Positions 14,344 to 23,798 of a stretch of 32,093 bases of DNA are shown here, in pieces; the stretch's first letter is position 1; the number at the start of each line of letters is the position of its first letter. This DNA is from a virus. A program made the position numbers and the translations under genes. The DNA lies in the IMG/VR virus record IMGVR_UViG_3300042485_000032, positions 1 to 32,093 of that record; one strand, given 5' to 3'. Under the pieces are notes generated by a model. The model did no database searches and was not told the DNA's origin. It saw only the letters and a program-made list of their open reading frames with translations.

Positions 14344-15770
14344 ACTTTGGTGAATGGATGCCTGACCAACCTAGCATTACTGGTGCTTTGGTTGACGCAA
14401 AGAACGTAGTCTCTCAGGCTGTGGGTTATGGCCCACTTCCAACTGCGGCTACATTTTCTCAACAAGCCTCTGAAGACCTTACTACATTGGTAGCAGGGAA
14501 AACCCCTACAAACGACACTAAGTTATTTGCTGCTGGAACAACAAAGATTTTTAGCATAAGTGGTGTTGGTGCAGTAACCAATGTTTCTAAAACTGGTGGA
14601 TACACTCCTAACGCTTATGCTGACAGATTTAGATTTACTCAGTTTGGTAACGCCATCATTGGGACTAACTTTAGTGACCCGATGCAAGTGTTTACCCTAG
14701 GTACTTCTACTGCGTTTGCAGACCTAGCGGCTAATGCTCCAATCTGTCGCTATATAACTGTAGTTCGTGATTTTGTGGTGACTGCGTTTATTAACGCTTC
14801 ATCTGTTCTTTATCCATCTAGAGTTCAATGGTCTGGCATCAATGATGAGACTGAATGGGATGCAGATCAGGTAACTCAATCTGATTACCAAGACATTCCT
14901 GATGGTGGTCAGATCATGGGAATTCGTGGTGGCGAGGTGGGAATCATTCTCTTGGAAAAGGGAATAACTCGCATGAGTTACATCGGTACTCCATTTATTT
15001 TCCAGTTTGACAATATCTCTCGTGGTAAGGGATGTATCGCTTCTGGCTCGATTGCTCAAGTTCAAGGTATAACTTTCTTTCTGTCAGACGATGGTTTTTA
15101 CTCGTGCGATGGTCAGAGTGTTATGGGAATTGGCACAGAAAAGGTAGATCGTTGGTTCTTTGCTAACGCTGATGAGAGCCAATTCAACCTAATGTCTGCT
15201 GCTGTAGACCCTGTTCGCAAGCTGATTATCTGGAACTTTAGAACTACTTTTGGTAACAGACAGTTGTTAATTTACAACTTCAACACTAAAAAGTGGACTT
15301 ATGGAGATGCTGGTGCTGACTACATCTCTGACGCTTCTACTGCTGCAACTACTCTAGAAAACCTAGATTCGATCTCAGCAAGCATTGATGCTTTGACTGT
15401 TAGCTTGGACTCTATCCTTTACATGGGTGGAAAGTACTTCTTAGGAGGCACAAGTGGCAGATATGTCGTTACCTACAATGGTGCTAACGCTACAGGGAAC
15501 ATCGTAACTGGTGATCTAAATGCGGGTGGTAGATCAGTAGTAACCCTAGCTAGACCCTTGATTGATGGTGGTTCAGCTAATGTGGCGGTAGCTTCTAGAA
15601 CACTATTGAGTGAAGCACCTGTGTTTGGTACGTCTCTAGCGGCTGATTCTGATAACAGGGTATCTCTGAGATCGAATGGAAACTTCCATCAGTTTCAGAT
15701 CACACCTACAGGTCAATGGAAGACTGCTGTTGCCTTGGATGTAGATTTCCAAGGTCAGGGAGTTAGATAA
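14325..15770 (+). CDS. Tail nozzle-like protein
   Basis: 481 residues, near the length of the P22 gp10 / SU10 nozzle class. The core reads VVRDFVVTAFINASSVLYPS, RVQWSGINDETEW, YQDIPDGGQIMGIRGG, LLEKGITRMSYIGTPFIFQF and ITFFLSDDGFYSCDGQSVMG, a blade-type beta pattern. It probably forms the tube below the adaptor through which DNA leaves. A 20-residue segment near residue 350 (LDSISASIDALTVSLDSILY) resembles the N-terminus of the gene before it. The last base of its stop overlaps the next ATG (TAATG). Confidence 0.8.
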   Translation: MATTKLNFGEWMPDQPSITGALVDAKNVVSQAVGYGPLPTAATFSQQASEDLTTLVAGKTPTNDTKLFAAGTTKIFSISGVGAVTNVSKTGGYTPNAYADRFRFTQFGNAIIGTNFSDPMQVFTLGTSTAFADLAANAPICRYITVVRDFVVTAFINASSVLYPSRVQWSGINDETEWDADQVTQSDYQDIPDGGQIMGIRGGEVGIILLEKGITRMSYIGTPFIFQFDNISRGKGCIASGSIAQVQGITFFLSDDGFYSCDGQSVMGIGTEKVDRWFFANADESQFNLMSAAVDPVRKLIIWNFRTTFGNRQLLIYNFNTKKWTYGDAGADYISDASTAATTLENLDSISASIDALTVSLDSILYMGGKYFLGGTSGRYVVTYNGANATGNIVTGDLNAGGRSVVTLARPLIDGGSANVAVASRTLLSEAPVFGTSLAADSDNRVSLRSNGNFHQFQITPTGQWKTAVALDVDFQGQGVR

Positions 15771-16561
15771 TGTTTAGAACACTTCCTCCTTTTGGTGGAG
15801 ATCAGCGACAGACTGCTGAGATTGTTCGTCAGATCATGGATGGCAAGACCAACAATACTGGAACGCTAACCTTGGCTACTGGTGGTGCTACGACTACCAC
15901 TCTGAACGACAGAAGGATTGGTGGGGATAGCGTTATTTTGTTTGTCCCTGACTCGGCTGCTGCCTTTGCTGATTCTATTCCTTATGGGGCTTTTCAGGAC
16001 TCTACAGACCAGACTGCTGCTAGTACGACTGTTGCTTACCCTATTACCTTTAATACAACTGATTTCTCTAATGGAGTTACGTTATCAAATAATTCAAGAT
16101 TAAACGTAAAAAACGCAGGACTCTACAATTTACAGTTTTCCATTCAGTTTAAAAACACCACAAACGATGGACATGACGTTGATGTTTGGTTTCGCAAGAA
16201 TGGAACAAATATCGCAAATTCAAACAGTAGATTTCATCCTCCTGCAAGGAAAAGTTCTGGCGACCCTAGCCATATGATTGCTGCATTGAATTTCTTTGTT
16301 GACATGGTTGCTAATGATTACGTTGAAATTGTGTGGAGAACTGAAAATACTGGTGTAAGTATTGAGCATTTTGGGACAAGCACAAGCCCAACAAGACCTG
16401 CTGTTCCATCAGTTATAGCTACTATGAATTTAGTAGGTGGCTCTGGAAGTGCTACTTTTAATGGTGTTTACGCTAGTAGCCAAGGACAGGGAACAGCTAC
16501 GATCACCCATTTTGCAAACTCAACTGCGGATAAGAAATACAAGTATGTTGTTATTGGATAA
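15770..16561 (+). CDS. Tail protein with C1q/TNF-like domain
   Basis: 263 residues. The first 80 form a beta-rich segment (TLTLATGGATTTTLNDRRIG, then GDSVILFVPDSAAAF). Residues about 85-205 match a jelly-roll pattern: NNSRLNVKNAGLYNLQFSIQ, a DGHDVDVWFRKNGTNI strand and MVANDYVEIVWRTENTGVSI. This C1q/TNF-like fold occurs in receptor-binding or decorating phage proteins. A small beta end (TATITHFANSTADKKYKYVV) follows. It is likely a short spike, decoration or tail tip protein. Confidence 0.65.
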   Translation: MFRTLPPFGGDQRQTAEIVRQIMDGKTNNTGTLTLATGGATTTTLNDRRIGGDSVILFVPDSAAAFADSIPYGAFQDSTDQTAASTTVAYPITFNTTDFSNGVTLSNNSRLNVKNAGLYNLQFSIQFKNTTNDGHDVDVWFRKNGTNIANSNSRFHPPARKSSGDPSHMIAALNFFVDMVANDYVEIVWRTENTGVSIEHFGTSTSPTRPAVPSVIATMNLVGGSGSATFNGVYASSQGQGTATITHFANSTADKKYKYVVIG

Positions 16562-16623
16562 TTTAAGTATAATTATGCCCAAGGATGACGCATCTCGCAG
16601 TCCAAAACTCTTTGGAGGAAATG

Positions 16624-18135
16624 ATGTCACCTTTTTTTAATGAAGATACCCCGATATATCAAAACTACGAAGACAATAGTGGTTTTTTGAGGGATAGATT
16701 TATGCCAAACCGCCAACAAGATGGTGGTTCAGGCTTTCTTGGTGGTGAGCGAAGCTACAGACAGAATCCACTAATGGATGCTGGTGTTGCTGATGGTGGC
16801 TTTGAAGCACCATTGATGCCTAGCTTTCTTGGGGGAAATGCGCCTGTAGCACCTCCTGTCTATGCACCTCCTCCTCCTGCATACACGCCACCACAAGAGC
16901 CTGTGTTTACGCCTCCTGCGCCAATAGCTCCTAATTACATTATTGAAGATAATTTTAATCTTCCACCTATAGAGCCAACACCACCACCTCCTACTCAAAT
17001 TAATGGGCTTGGTGGTGATGGAATGATGGCTCCTAATTACATTATTGAAGATAATTTTAATCTTCCACTTATTGAGTCAACACCACCACCACCTCCTGTG
17101 GTGACACCTGAACCTGCGCCTCCACCTCCTCCTGCGCCTGTGGCTGCTCCTGCGCCTCCACCTGTACCTGTGGCTGCTCCTCTTGCGCCTCAAGCTGCAC
17201 CTGCACCCCAAGCTGCGCCTATGGCTGGGCCTATACCTACTAGCCCTGCGCCTGTTCAACCTGCTACGCCAGCACCTGTAGCACCTACTACACCTACTAA
17301 GACTGCGAGTCCTACTATGGCAACAGCACCAACTACATCAAACATTGACCCAACAATTCAGCCTTACCTGTCTTATGGTTTGCAAGAAGCACAAAAGCTA
17401 TATCAAGGTGGTGGGCCTCAGTACTATGGTGGTCAGACTTATGTAAGCCCATCACAGCAAACGCAAACTGGATTACAGGCTTTAGAGCAACGTGCATCTC
17501 GGGGTAGCCCCTTAACTGGTGCTGCTCAGAGCCAACTGCAAGGAACTATTCAGGGTAACTACCTAAGTGGAAACCCTTTCTTTCAAGGTGCGTTTAACCC
17601 TGCTGCACAAGCGGCTGAGTCTAAGTTTAAAGAATCGCTAGGTAGCATTGGTTCTGCGGCTTCTAAGGCTGGTCGTTATGGCTCTGGTGCTATGTCTACC
17701 ATGCAACAAGGTGCTAGTGGTCAGTTTGCTAAGACTTTGGCTGATACTGCTGGTGGCTTGGCTTACCAGAACTACGAAGCAGAGCGTGGTCGCCAACAAG
17801 CGGCTACGATGGCTGCACCTCAAATGGCTCAAGCTGACTACGCTGACATTCAGAATATGCTCAAAGCAGGTCAGATGCGTGAAGGCTACACAGGCGCACA
17901 GCAACAAGCTGATATTGCTAAGTTCAATTTCCAACAGCAACAGCCACAGCAAAACTTGGCTAACTTCTTGTCTGGTGTTTATGGTAACCCTTTGGGTAGA
18001 CCTCAGCAACAAGGAGTTATTGCTCCACAACCATCTAGATTGCAAAACTTCTTAGGTACTGCTTCTTTGTTGGGTGGTCTTGAGAAAGATACTGGTTGGT
18101 TGAGCAAGGGTTGGAACGCTTTAACAAGCCCATAA
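16624..18135 (+). CDS. Proline-rich internal virion-like protein
   Basis: 503 residues from the ATG at 16624, which has GGAGG five bases upstream; ATGs at 16585 and 16621 are in frame but less well placed. Residues about 75-245 are extremely rich in Pro and Ala, with two copies of PNYIIEDNFNLP. From about 250 the protein is a Gln/Ala/Gly-rich helical domain: IQPYLSYGLQEAQKLYQ, GAAQSQLQGTIQGNYLSGNP and GLAYQNYEAERGRQQAAT. I recall this latter pattern in podovirus internal or ejected proteins. The Pro-rich part may be a flexible spacer. Confidence 0.7.
   Translation: MSPFFNEDTPIYQNYEDNSGFLRDRFMPNRQQDGGSGFLGGERSYRQNPLMDAGVADGGFEAPLMPSFLGGNAPVAPPVYAPPPPAYTPPQEPVFTPPAPIAPNYIIEDNFNLPPIEPTPPPPTQINGLGGDGMMAPNYIIEDNFNLPLIESTPPPPPVVTPEPAPPPPPAPVAAPAPPPVPVAAPLAPQAAPAPQAAPMAGPIPTSPAPVQPATPAPVAPTTPTKTASPTMATAPTTSNIDPTIQPYLSYGLQEAQKLYQGGGPQYYGGQTYVSPSQQTQTGLQALEQRASRGSPLTGAAQSQLQGTIQGNYLSGNPFFQGAFNPAAQAAESKFKESLGSIGSAASKAGRYGSGAMSTMQQGASGQFAKTLADTAGGLAYQNYEAERGRQQAATMAAPQMAQADYADIQNMLKAGQMREGYTGAQQQADIAKFNFQQQQPQQNLANFLSGVYGNPLGRPQQQGVIAPQPSRLQNFLGTASLLGGLEKDTGWLSKGWNALTSP
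16927..17068 (+). repeat. Direct repeat of 40 bp, 102 bp apart
   Basis: Positions 16927-16966 and 17029-17068 are identical and encode PNYIIEDNFNLP twice, inside the Pro-rich spacer. The distance is a multiple of three, so loss or gain by recombination would keep the frame. Confidence 0.85.
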
Positions 18136-18145
18136 GGAATAAATC

Positions 18146-19519
18146 ATGGCAGGACTATTAGATATTTTCGGCACTAGCGGTCAGGAAACGATGGGTCTTT
18201 TGGGAATGTCTCCAGAAGAAGTGCAAAGGAATCGTGACAGCGCACAAGCCCAAGCACTCTACGCATTAGCAGGTCGCCTATTCCAAGGTGGTAGGGGAGC
18301 ATCATCTGTGCTTGAAGGACTTCAACAAGGTCAGCAAGCATACAGAACAGCTATGCAAGGTAGTCTGCAACAACAACTACAAAACGCACAGATTCAAGAG
18401 ATGTTGCGTAAGCGTCAGCAAGAACAACAACAATTGGCTGAACAACAGCGAGTTCAGCAAGTTCTTAGACGGGCTGTTGGCCCTGAAGTATTCCCAGAGA
18501 CTCCATTGACTAATATGATGGGTCAAGAGGTTGCTGGCCCTAATATGCCACAGCCTAAAGGCATGGGATTGACTCAAGATGTTGTTAATCAATTGATTGG
18601 CTCTCAACAAGGTCAAGCTGCTTTGGGACAGATGGCTGATCTAATGCCTAAACTGCGTAAGGCAGGTATTGGTGCTGAACAAAGACCAGAAGACAATCCT
18701 TTCTTGGTATTTACTCAAGATGAGACTATTCCAAAGAATGTTCAGACACTTGCCCAACAATATGCTAAGAGTTGGTCGTCTGGTCGTTTAGACCCTGATG
18801 TCGCTGACAAGCGATTCTCTGAACTTACTGCTATGGCTCAAAGAGTGCAAGACAGAGATGCGGCACAAGCCAATCTAAAAGCCCAACAAGAGCAAATGAA
18901 TGAATTTAAGAAGCAAGGATTAGAGCAATCTGCTCAAGCAAGAACACTTGCTAATCAAATTGCTTTGGGTAATCAGCAACTTAATCGTATGATTGCTGAA
19001 CAAAAAATTGAAGCAGCTAAGAACAAGCCTTTGCCAGCAAGTCTCCAGAAGTCTGAAGATGAGGATATCCAAGCTATCAATAGCTATAAAGCAACACAGA
19101 AAGAGTTATTCTCTCCACTTAAAGCATTGACTCCAGACCCTATTACTAAGAAACCAATGCTAGAACTTGGCCCTGTTCAGAACTTGCGCTATCAAGCTGC
19201 TAACTTAACAGGTGACTCAACAGAAGCATCTCGTGCATATGCTGATTTGCAATCTGCTGTTAAAAATGCAGTTAACTTAAAAGTTAGTGCTGAAAAAGGT
19301 GTACAGACTGATAAGGATGTATTGCGTTTTGCTGACGCATTGATTGCGGCATCTGGTAAAAACGATACTAAAGCAACATTAGAAGCATTAAGAAAGTTTA
19401 ATGATTCAATTGCTACCGCACAGGAAAACACAGTCAAACTTATTGACCAGCGTAGGAAGTCTCAGGGTGTAGCACCTTTATTTGGTGATACGAATAGAAA
19501 TGTTAATGTGAACTACTAA
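18146..19519 (+). CDS. Putative internal virion (ejection) protein
   Basis: 457 residues with AAGGAAT before the ATG. It starts MAGLLDIFGTSGQETMGLLG, followed by a long Gln-rich coiled coil (about 65-115, 230-300) and an Ala-rich helical end with KDVLRFADALIAASGKNDTK. Composition, size and its place between two similar genes fit proteins that leave the capsid with DNA. No enzyme motif is visible. The spacing to the next ATG is one base. Confidence 0.65.
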   Translation: MAGLLDIFGTSGQETMGLLGMSPEEVQRNRDSAQAQALYALAGRLFQGGRGASSVLEGLQQGQQAYRTAMQGSLQQQLQNAQIQEMLRKRQQEQQQLAEQQRVQQVLRRAVGPEVFPETPLTNMMGQEVAGPNMPQPKGMGLTQDVVNQLIGSQQGQAALGQMADLMPKLRKAGIGAEQRPEDNPFLVFTQDETIPKNVQTLAQQYAKSWSSGRLDPDVADKRFSELTAMAQRVQDRDAAQANLKAQQEQMNEFKKQGLEQSAQARTLANQIALGNQQLNRMIAEQKIEAAKNKPLPASLQKSEDEDIQAINSYKATQKELFSPLKALTPDPITKKPMLELGPVQNLRYQAANLTGDSTEASRAYADLQSAVKNAVNLKVSAEKGVQTDKDVLRFADALIAASGKNDTKATLEALRKFNDSIATAQENTVKLIDQRRKSQGVAPLFGDTNRNVNVNY

Positions 19520-19520
19520 T

Positions 19521-21116
19521 ATGCCATATTCCATTACTACAAAAGACGGAATTACGATTCCAGACATTCCTGATGATGTTGCGCCAGACGCACCAGAATT
19601 AAAGGCAATGGTTGAGAGAATTCGTGCTAGTCAAAAACCTGTTGCAAGTCAGGCTCCATCTGGACAACCACAACTATCTACTGCTGATGTGGCTGTTAGT
19701 GCTGTAAAGAACTTTCCTAGTTCTGTGGGTTCAATGCTTGGTGACATATATCAAGCCGTTACAAGCCCTGTTCAAACTGCCAAAACAGTTTTAGACCTTG
19801 GTGCTGGTGTACTACAAAATGTACTTCCAGAAAAATTAGTGCAAATGATTGGTGAGGACAAGCCTAGCCGTGAGATTGCAAACAAAGTAGGTCAATACTA
19901 CGTTCAGCGTTATGGTAGCGTAGAAGGTGCTAAACAGGCAATTGCAAAAGATCCTGCTGGTGTAATGGCAGACCTTTCTACTGTTTTGACTGCTGGTGCT
20001 ACTTTGCCTACAAGGGCTGCTCCTGCATTATCTACTGCGGCTCGTGCTGTTGACCCATTGATGTTAGCGGCTCGTACTACTGGAAAAACACTTGATGTTT
20101 TAGGTGGTGCTACTAAAGCTGGTCTTGGATTACAAACTGGCGTAGGCTCTGAGGCAATTGGTCAGGCTTATCAAGCAGGTAAAGCTGGTGGCGAAACTTC
20201 TGACTTGTTTAAAGCAAATCTGCGTGGCGAAGTCCCACAATTAGAAGTTCTTGATGCTGCCAAGCAAAACCTTGCAAAAATGGCGACAGAAAGAAGGCGT
20301 GTTTATAACGAAGGTCTAAAAAACATTAAAGGAGACAAAACTGTTCTTTCTTTTAATGGCGTAGATAACGCAGTTAAACAAGCAATAGATGATATTTCAT
20401 TCAAAGGTCAAATTAAAGATGATTTTGCTTTTGAAAAATTAACAGAAGCACAAGCAAAAATTAACAACTGGAAAAATCTAGACCCTGCTGAGTTTCATAC
20501 CCCAGAAGGTTTAGATGCTTTAAAGCAACAAATTGGTGGCATTCTTGAGAAAATTCCTTATGAGCAAAAGACTGCTTTAACTTTAGTTAATCAAGTTTAT
20601 AACGGAATTAAATCAGAGATTGTTAAACAAGCACCAACTTATTCAAAAACAATGAAAGCGTATTCTGATGCAACAGATACGATTCGTGAGATTGAAAAAG
20701 CTTTGTCACTTGGAAACAAGGCAACAGCAGATACAGCAATGCGTAAGTTGCAGTCTTTGATGCGTAACAATGTAAACACCAATTATGGTCAGCGTGTAAA
20801 TCTTGCTAAAGAACTTGAGCAAGTTGGTGGTCGCCAAATGATGCCAGCATTGGCAGGTCAGGCCCTTTCTGAATGGACACCAAGAGGATTGCAACGAGCA
20901 ACATCAATTCCTACTGCATTTTTAGCGCAAGGTGTTGGTGGATTGCCACTTGCAGGAGCTTCATTGGTTACATCATCTCCTCGTTTGATGGGAGAAGCTG
21001 CCTATGGCGCAGGTCGAGTAGGTAGAGGTCTGCTTGATGTGCAAAACAGACTCCCTGAATTAGACTATCCAACAATGTTCAATCTGCTTTATCAAGCAAA
21101 TCAACCCAAGGAATAA
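19521..21116 (+). CDS. Putative internal virion (ejection) protein
   Basis: 531 residues. It begins MPYSITTKDGITIPDIPDDV, a short leader I recall in related phage proteins. Then it has Ala/Gly-rich helices and a possible amphipathic region (TAKTVLDLGAGVLQNVLPEK). A Lys-rich helical middle (RRRVYNEGLKNIKGDK, YEQKTALTLVNQVYNGIKSE) follows, and the end is hydrophobic: PTAFLAQGVGGLPLAGASLV. It could insert in the host membrane during DNA entry. No transglycosylase motif is seen. It is the third of three large helical proteins before the tail fibre. Confidence 0.65.
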   Translation: MPYSITTKDGITIPDIPDDVAPDAPELKAMVERIRASQKPVASQAPSGQPQLSTADVAVSAVKNFPSSVGSMLGDIYQAVTSPVQTAKTVLDLGAGVLQNVLPEKLVQMIGEDKPSREIANKVGQYYVQRYGSVEGAKQAIAKDPAGVMADLSTVLTAGATLPTRAAPALSTAARAVDPLMLAARTTGKTLDVLGGATKAGLGLQTGVGSEAIGQAYQAGKAGGETSDLFKANLRGEVPQLEVLDAAKQNLAKMATERRRVYNEGLKNIKGDKTVLSFNGVDNAVKQAIDDISFKGQIKDDFAFEKLTEAQAKINNWKNLDPAEFHTPEGLDALKQQIGGILEKIPYEQKTALTLVNQVYNGIKSEIVKQAPTYSKTMKAYSDATDTIREIEKALSLGNKATADTAMRKLQSLMRNNVNTNYGQRVNLAKELEQVGGRQMMPALAGQALSEWTPRGLQRATSIPTAFLAQGVGGLPLAGASLVTSSPRLMGEAAYGAGRVGRGLLDVQNRLPELDYPTMFNLLYQANQPKE

Positions 21117-21119
21117 ACT

Positions 21120-23333
21120 ATGCCAAAGACAAAAATCTCAGAATTTTCTAGCACCCCTGCTAATAACACAGACATTGACTCGATCAACATTGCGGAGGGT
21201 TGTGCGCCCTCTGGTATCAACGATGCTATCCGTGAGTTAATGGCTCAACTGAAAGACTTTCAGACAGGTGCTGTTGGTGACTCGTTTAACGGGCCTGTAG
21301 GGACTACTACTGCTGCGGCTGGTGCTTTTACTACTCTAAGCGCATCTAGCACTTTGAGCGTAACTGGTGCAGGTTCTATCCAAGGTCTAACAGTAGGCCG
21401 TGGTGCAGGTGCTGTGTCTACCAATACTGCGGTGGGTGCTAGTGCTTTGGCGGGGGCTAACACTGGCGGCTTTACAACTGCTCTTGGCTACCAAGCTGGA
21501 ATCTCAAACACAAGTGGTCAAAATACTTTTGTTGGTGCAAATTCTGGACAATACGTCACAACTGGAAATAGAAATACAAGCGTGGGCGTATCTACTCTTG
21601 GTTTTAATAACGGTGCTTCTCCAATTACAGTTTCTGATAATACTGCTGTTGGTCATGGAGCTTTAACGGCTTCAACTTCTGGCGCATCTAATACAGCGAT
21701 TGGCTCTCAAGCACTACAAGCCAACACCACAGGCACTAACAACACAGGTGTAGGTTATCAAGCCTTTTACTCCAATCAAACAGGCTCATCTGGCACTGCG
21801 ATGGGCTATCAAGCGGCATATTCAAGCACCGCAGGAAATCCCACAGCATTTGGCTATCAAGCATTGCTTAACAGCACTACTGGCGCAGAAAATTCTGCAT
21901 TTGGTGTGTGGGCGTTAAGACTGAATACCACGGGTTCAAACAATGTAGGTATTGGACGAGAATCTCTTTACTCCAACACCACAGCATCTAATAACACTGC
22001 TGTAGGTTATCAAGCTGGATACGCAAACACAACTGGCGCACAAAACGTATTTGTTGGCCGCCAAGCAGGTCAAACAAGTACTACTGGCAATGCGATTGTT
22101 GCTATTGGTGACCTTGCCCTTGGTGCAAACACTGCATCTAACAACACGGCTGTAGGTTTTGCCGCACTTGCTTCAAACACCAGCGGAACTCAAAACGTTG
22201 CTTTAGGTGGTGCGCTTTATGGTTCTACTGGCGGTGCGTTGTATGCTAACACTACTGGAAGTAACAATACCGCAATTGGACAACAAGCACTTTTATCCAA
22301 CACCACAGCATCTGAAAACACTGCTGTAGGTTACCAATCTGGCTACAGCAATACAACTGGTAGTCCCGTATCTGCATTTGGGTATCAGTCTTTATACGCA
22401 AATACAACAGGTATTAGAAACACATCAATCGGCTACAAGTCGTTGATAGCCAATACAACGGGTGGAGAAAACTCTGCATCTGGTCATGCCGCTTTGTTTT
22501 CAAATACAACTGGTTCAAATAATACAGCTATTGGCTCACAGGCTTTATTGTCAAACACCACAGCATCTAACAATACTGCTGTAGGTTATCAGGCTGGTTA
22601 TGGCAATACAACAGGCACACAAAGTGCCGCTTTTGGTAATGTTGCTTTGTATGCAAACACAACAGGTGATAACAATACTGCTATAGGGCATCAATCTTTA
22701 GACGCAAACACTACTGGCTCAAATAATACAGCCGTTGGTGTTAATGCTCTTGGAGCACAAACAACAGCTTCATCTAACACCGCCATTGGTGTTGGTGCTG
22801 GTGGCGCTATTACAACTGGAGCAAAAAATACTATTGTTGGTCGTTATGACGGCAACCAAGGTGGCCTAGACATTCGCACAGCAAGCAACCACATCGTACT
22901 GTCTGATGGGGATGGGAATCCAAGGGGTTATTTCAACAGTAGCGGGGCATTCAACGTGGCTGGTGTTTACAGTAACACCTCAGCGTCTTCCGCGAACGTA
23001 GGCGTTGGTTCTGATGGTTTCTTATATCGCTCTACTTCTGCGCTGAAATACAAGCAAGACATCCGTGACCTTGAGGAAATGGACATTGGTTTGTTGCGCC
23101 CTGTCCGTTATAAGTCTAAATGCGAAGGCGATGACCAAACCAAAGACCACTTAGGCTTGATTGCTGACGAAGCGGCTGATGCTGGCTTTGAGGAACTTGT
23201 TACTCGTGGAGTAGCTGGCGAAATTGAAGGTTTCCAATATGAGCGTTTGACTGTTGTGTTGCTCAAGAAATTACAGGTTCAAGATGCGTTAATTCTCTCA
23301 CTCAAGGCACGTTTGGATGCCGCTAATCTTTAA
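21120..23333 (+). CDS. Tail fibre with repeat stalk and S74 chaperone
   Basis: 737 residues. The N-terminus (about 1-60: NIAEGCAPSGINDAIRELMA) resembles virion-attachment ends of phage fibres. Residues about 100-580 consist of repeats of 14-15 residues such as GSNNTAIGSQALLSNTTA and NNTAVGYQAGYGNTTG, like the head repeats of trimeric autotransporter adhesins. The end (about 637-737: STSALKYKQDIRDLEEMDIG, then LRPVRYK, DHLGLIADEAADAG, YERLTVVLLKKLQVQ) is a peptidase S74 intramolecular chaperone. The family trimerises the fibre and cuts itself off with a Ser/Lys dyad; the S and K five residues apart in STSALK are candidates. It is the likely receptor-binding protein. Confidence 0.85.
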   Translation: MPKTKISEFSSTPANNTDIDSINIAEGCAPSGINDAIRELMAQLKDFQTGAVGDSFNGPVGTTTAAAGAFTTLSASSTLSVTGAGSIQGLTVGRGAGAVSTNTAVGASALAGANTGGFTTALGYQAGISNTSGQNTFVGANSGQYVTTGNRNTSVGVSTLGFNNGASPITVSDNTAVGHGALTASTSGASNTAIGSQALQANTTGTNNTGVGYQAFYSNQTGSSGTAMGYQAAYSSTAGNPTAFGYQALLNSTTGAENSAFGVWALRLNTTGSNNVGIGRESLYSNTTASNNTAVGYQAGYANTTGAQNVFVGRQAGQTSTTGNAIVAIGDLALGANTASNNTAVGFAALASNTSGTQNVALGGALYGSTGGALYANTTGSNNTAIGQQALLSNTTASENTAVGYQSGYSNTTGSPVSAFGYQSLYANTTGIRNTSIGYKSLIANTTGGENSASGHAALFSNTTGSNNTAIGSQALLSNTTASNNTAVGYQAGYGNTTGTQSAAFGNVALYANTTGDNNTAIGHQSLDANTTGSNNTAVGVNALGAQTTASSNTAIGVGAGGAITTGAKNTIVGRYDGNQGGLDIRTASNHIVLSDGDGNPRGYFNSSGAFNVAGVYSNTSASSANVGVGSDGFLYRSTSALKYKQDIRDLEEMDIGLLRPVRYKSKCEGDDQTKDHLGLIADEAADAGFEELVTRGVAGEIEGFQYERLTVVLLKKLQVQDALILSLKARLDAANL
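21480..22830 (+). repeat. Degenerate coding repeats of the fibre stalk
   Basis: Units of about 42-45 bp (NTAxGxQAlxxNTTgsn) recur roughly 30 times, with longer near-identical blocks such as those around 21985-22020 and 22560-22600 (GCATCTAAnAACACTGCTGT). They favour copy-number change by recombination without frame loss. Not a CRISPR: there are no unique spacers and the frame is open. Confidence 0.85.
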
Positions 23334-23342
23334 AGGAAAATC

Positions 23343-23558
23343 ATGACTATTGAAACACAAACCCCAGAACAAATTGCACAGCATTACAGTGCCGCAATGG
23401 ACTCAGTAAATCTAATCAATGCAGGACAGCCAGAAGGCATGACTGCTGAAGACTGGGCAGACTGCTTGGCTCGTAACAAAGAGCACCTCAAGATTATGTT
23501 GGCTAAAGACTTCTGGACAACAGAAAACCTTGCACCCCTGCAAGCTGCTTCTGCATAA
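23343..23558 (+). CDS. Small protein following the tail fibre
   Basis: 71 acidic residues with AAGGA upstream. It contains QIAQHYSAAMDSVNLINAGQ and ARNKEHLKIMLAKDFWTTEN. I recall this kind of protein after tail fibre genes in similar phages. A role in fibre assembly is possible, but not shown by the sequence. Confidence 0.7.
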   Translation: MTIETQTPEQIAQHYSAAMDSVNLINAGQPEGMTAEDWADCLARNKEHLKIMLAKDFWTTENLAPLQAASA

Positions 23559-23567
23559 GAGAATGAC

Positions 23568-23798
23568 ATGAGCGATCACACGACAGAAGTTGCATCAGCA
23601 GTAGCGACTAAAGCAGCCTCAGTAGCTACCTATGGTGGTGCTGGTAGTGCCGTATTCTTTGGTTTATCAGCCAATGAATTTGGTGCTCTCTGTGGTGTGA
23701 TTATTGGCTTTGTTGGTCTGGTTGCTAATATCTGGTTCAAGCATCAGCATCTTAAACTAGCACGAGAACAGCATGGTAACAGCGAAGAAAACAGTTAA
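23568..23798 (+). CDS. Holin, HP1-type (class II)
   Basis: 76 residues with two hydrophobic segments (about 18-34 and 38-56), the layout of a class II holin. ATKAASVATYGGAGSAVFFG and FVGLVANIWFKHQHLKLARE, with the basic KHxHxxLA end, match HP1-family holins I recall. It would form lesions in the inner membrane at the time of lysis, next to the lysozyme cassette. The end overlaps the next gene by 26 bases. Confidence 0.75.
   Translation: MSDHTTEVASAVATKAASVATYGGAGSAVFFGLSANEFGALCGVIIGFVGLVANIWFKHQHLKLAREQHGNSEENS

Noticed and set aside
16575-16640. 21-residue ORF (MPKDDASRSPKLFGGNDVTF and one more residue) before the Pro-rich gene
   Set aside because: It contains the ribosome site of the next gene and a TATAAT-like box lies just upstream, but no -35 at normal spacing or other support was found.
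17638-18055. Overlapping ORFs of 135 residues on both strands
   Set aside because: Both lie inside the internal virion-like gene, are Leu/Arg- or Ser-rich shadows, and lack ribosome sites.
21480-22830. CRISPR-like array
   Set aside because: Repeats are degenerate, in frame, without unique spacers, and code for a fibre stalk.
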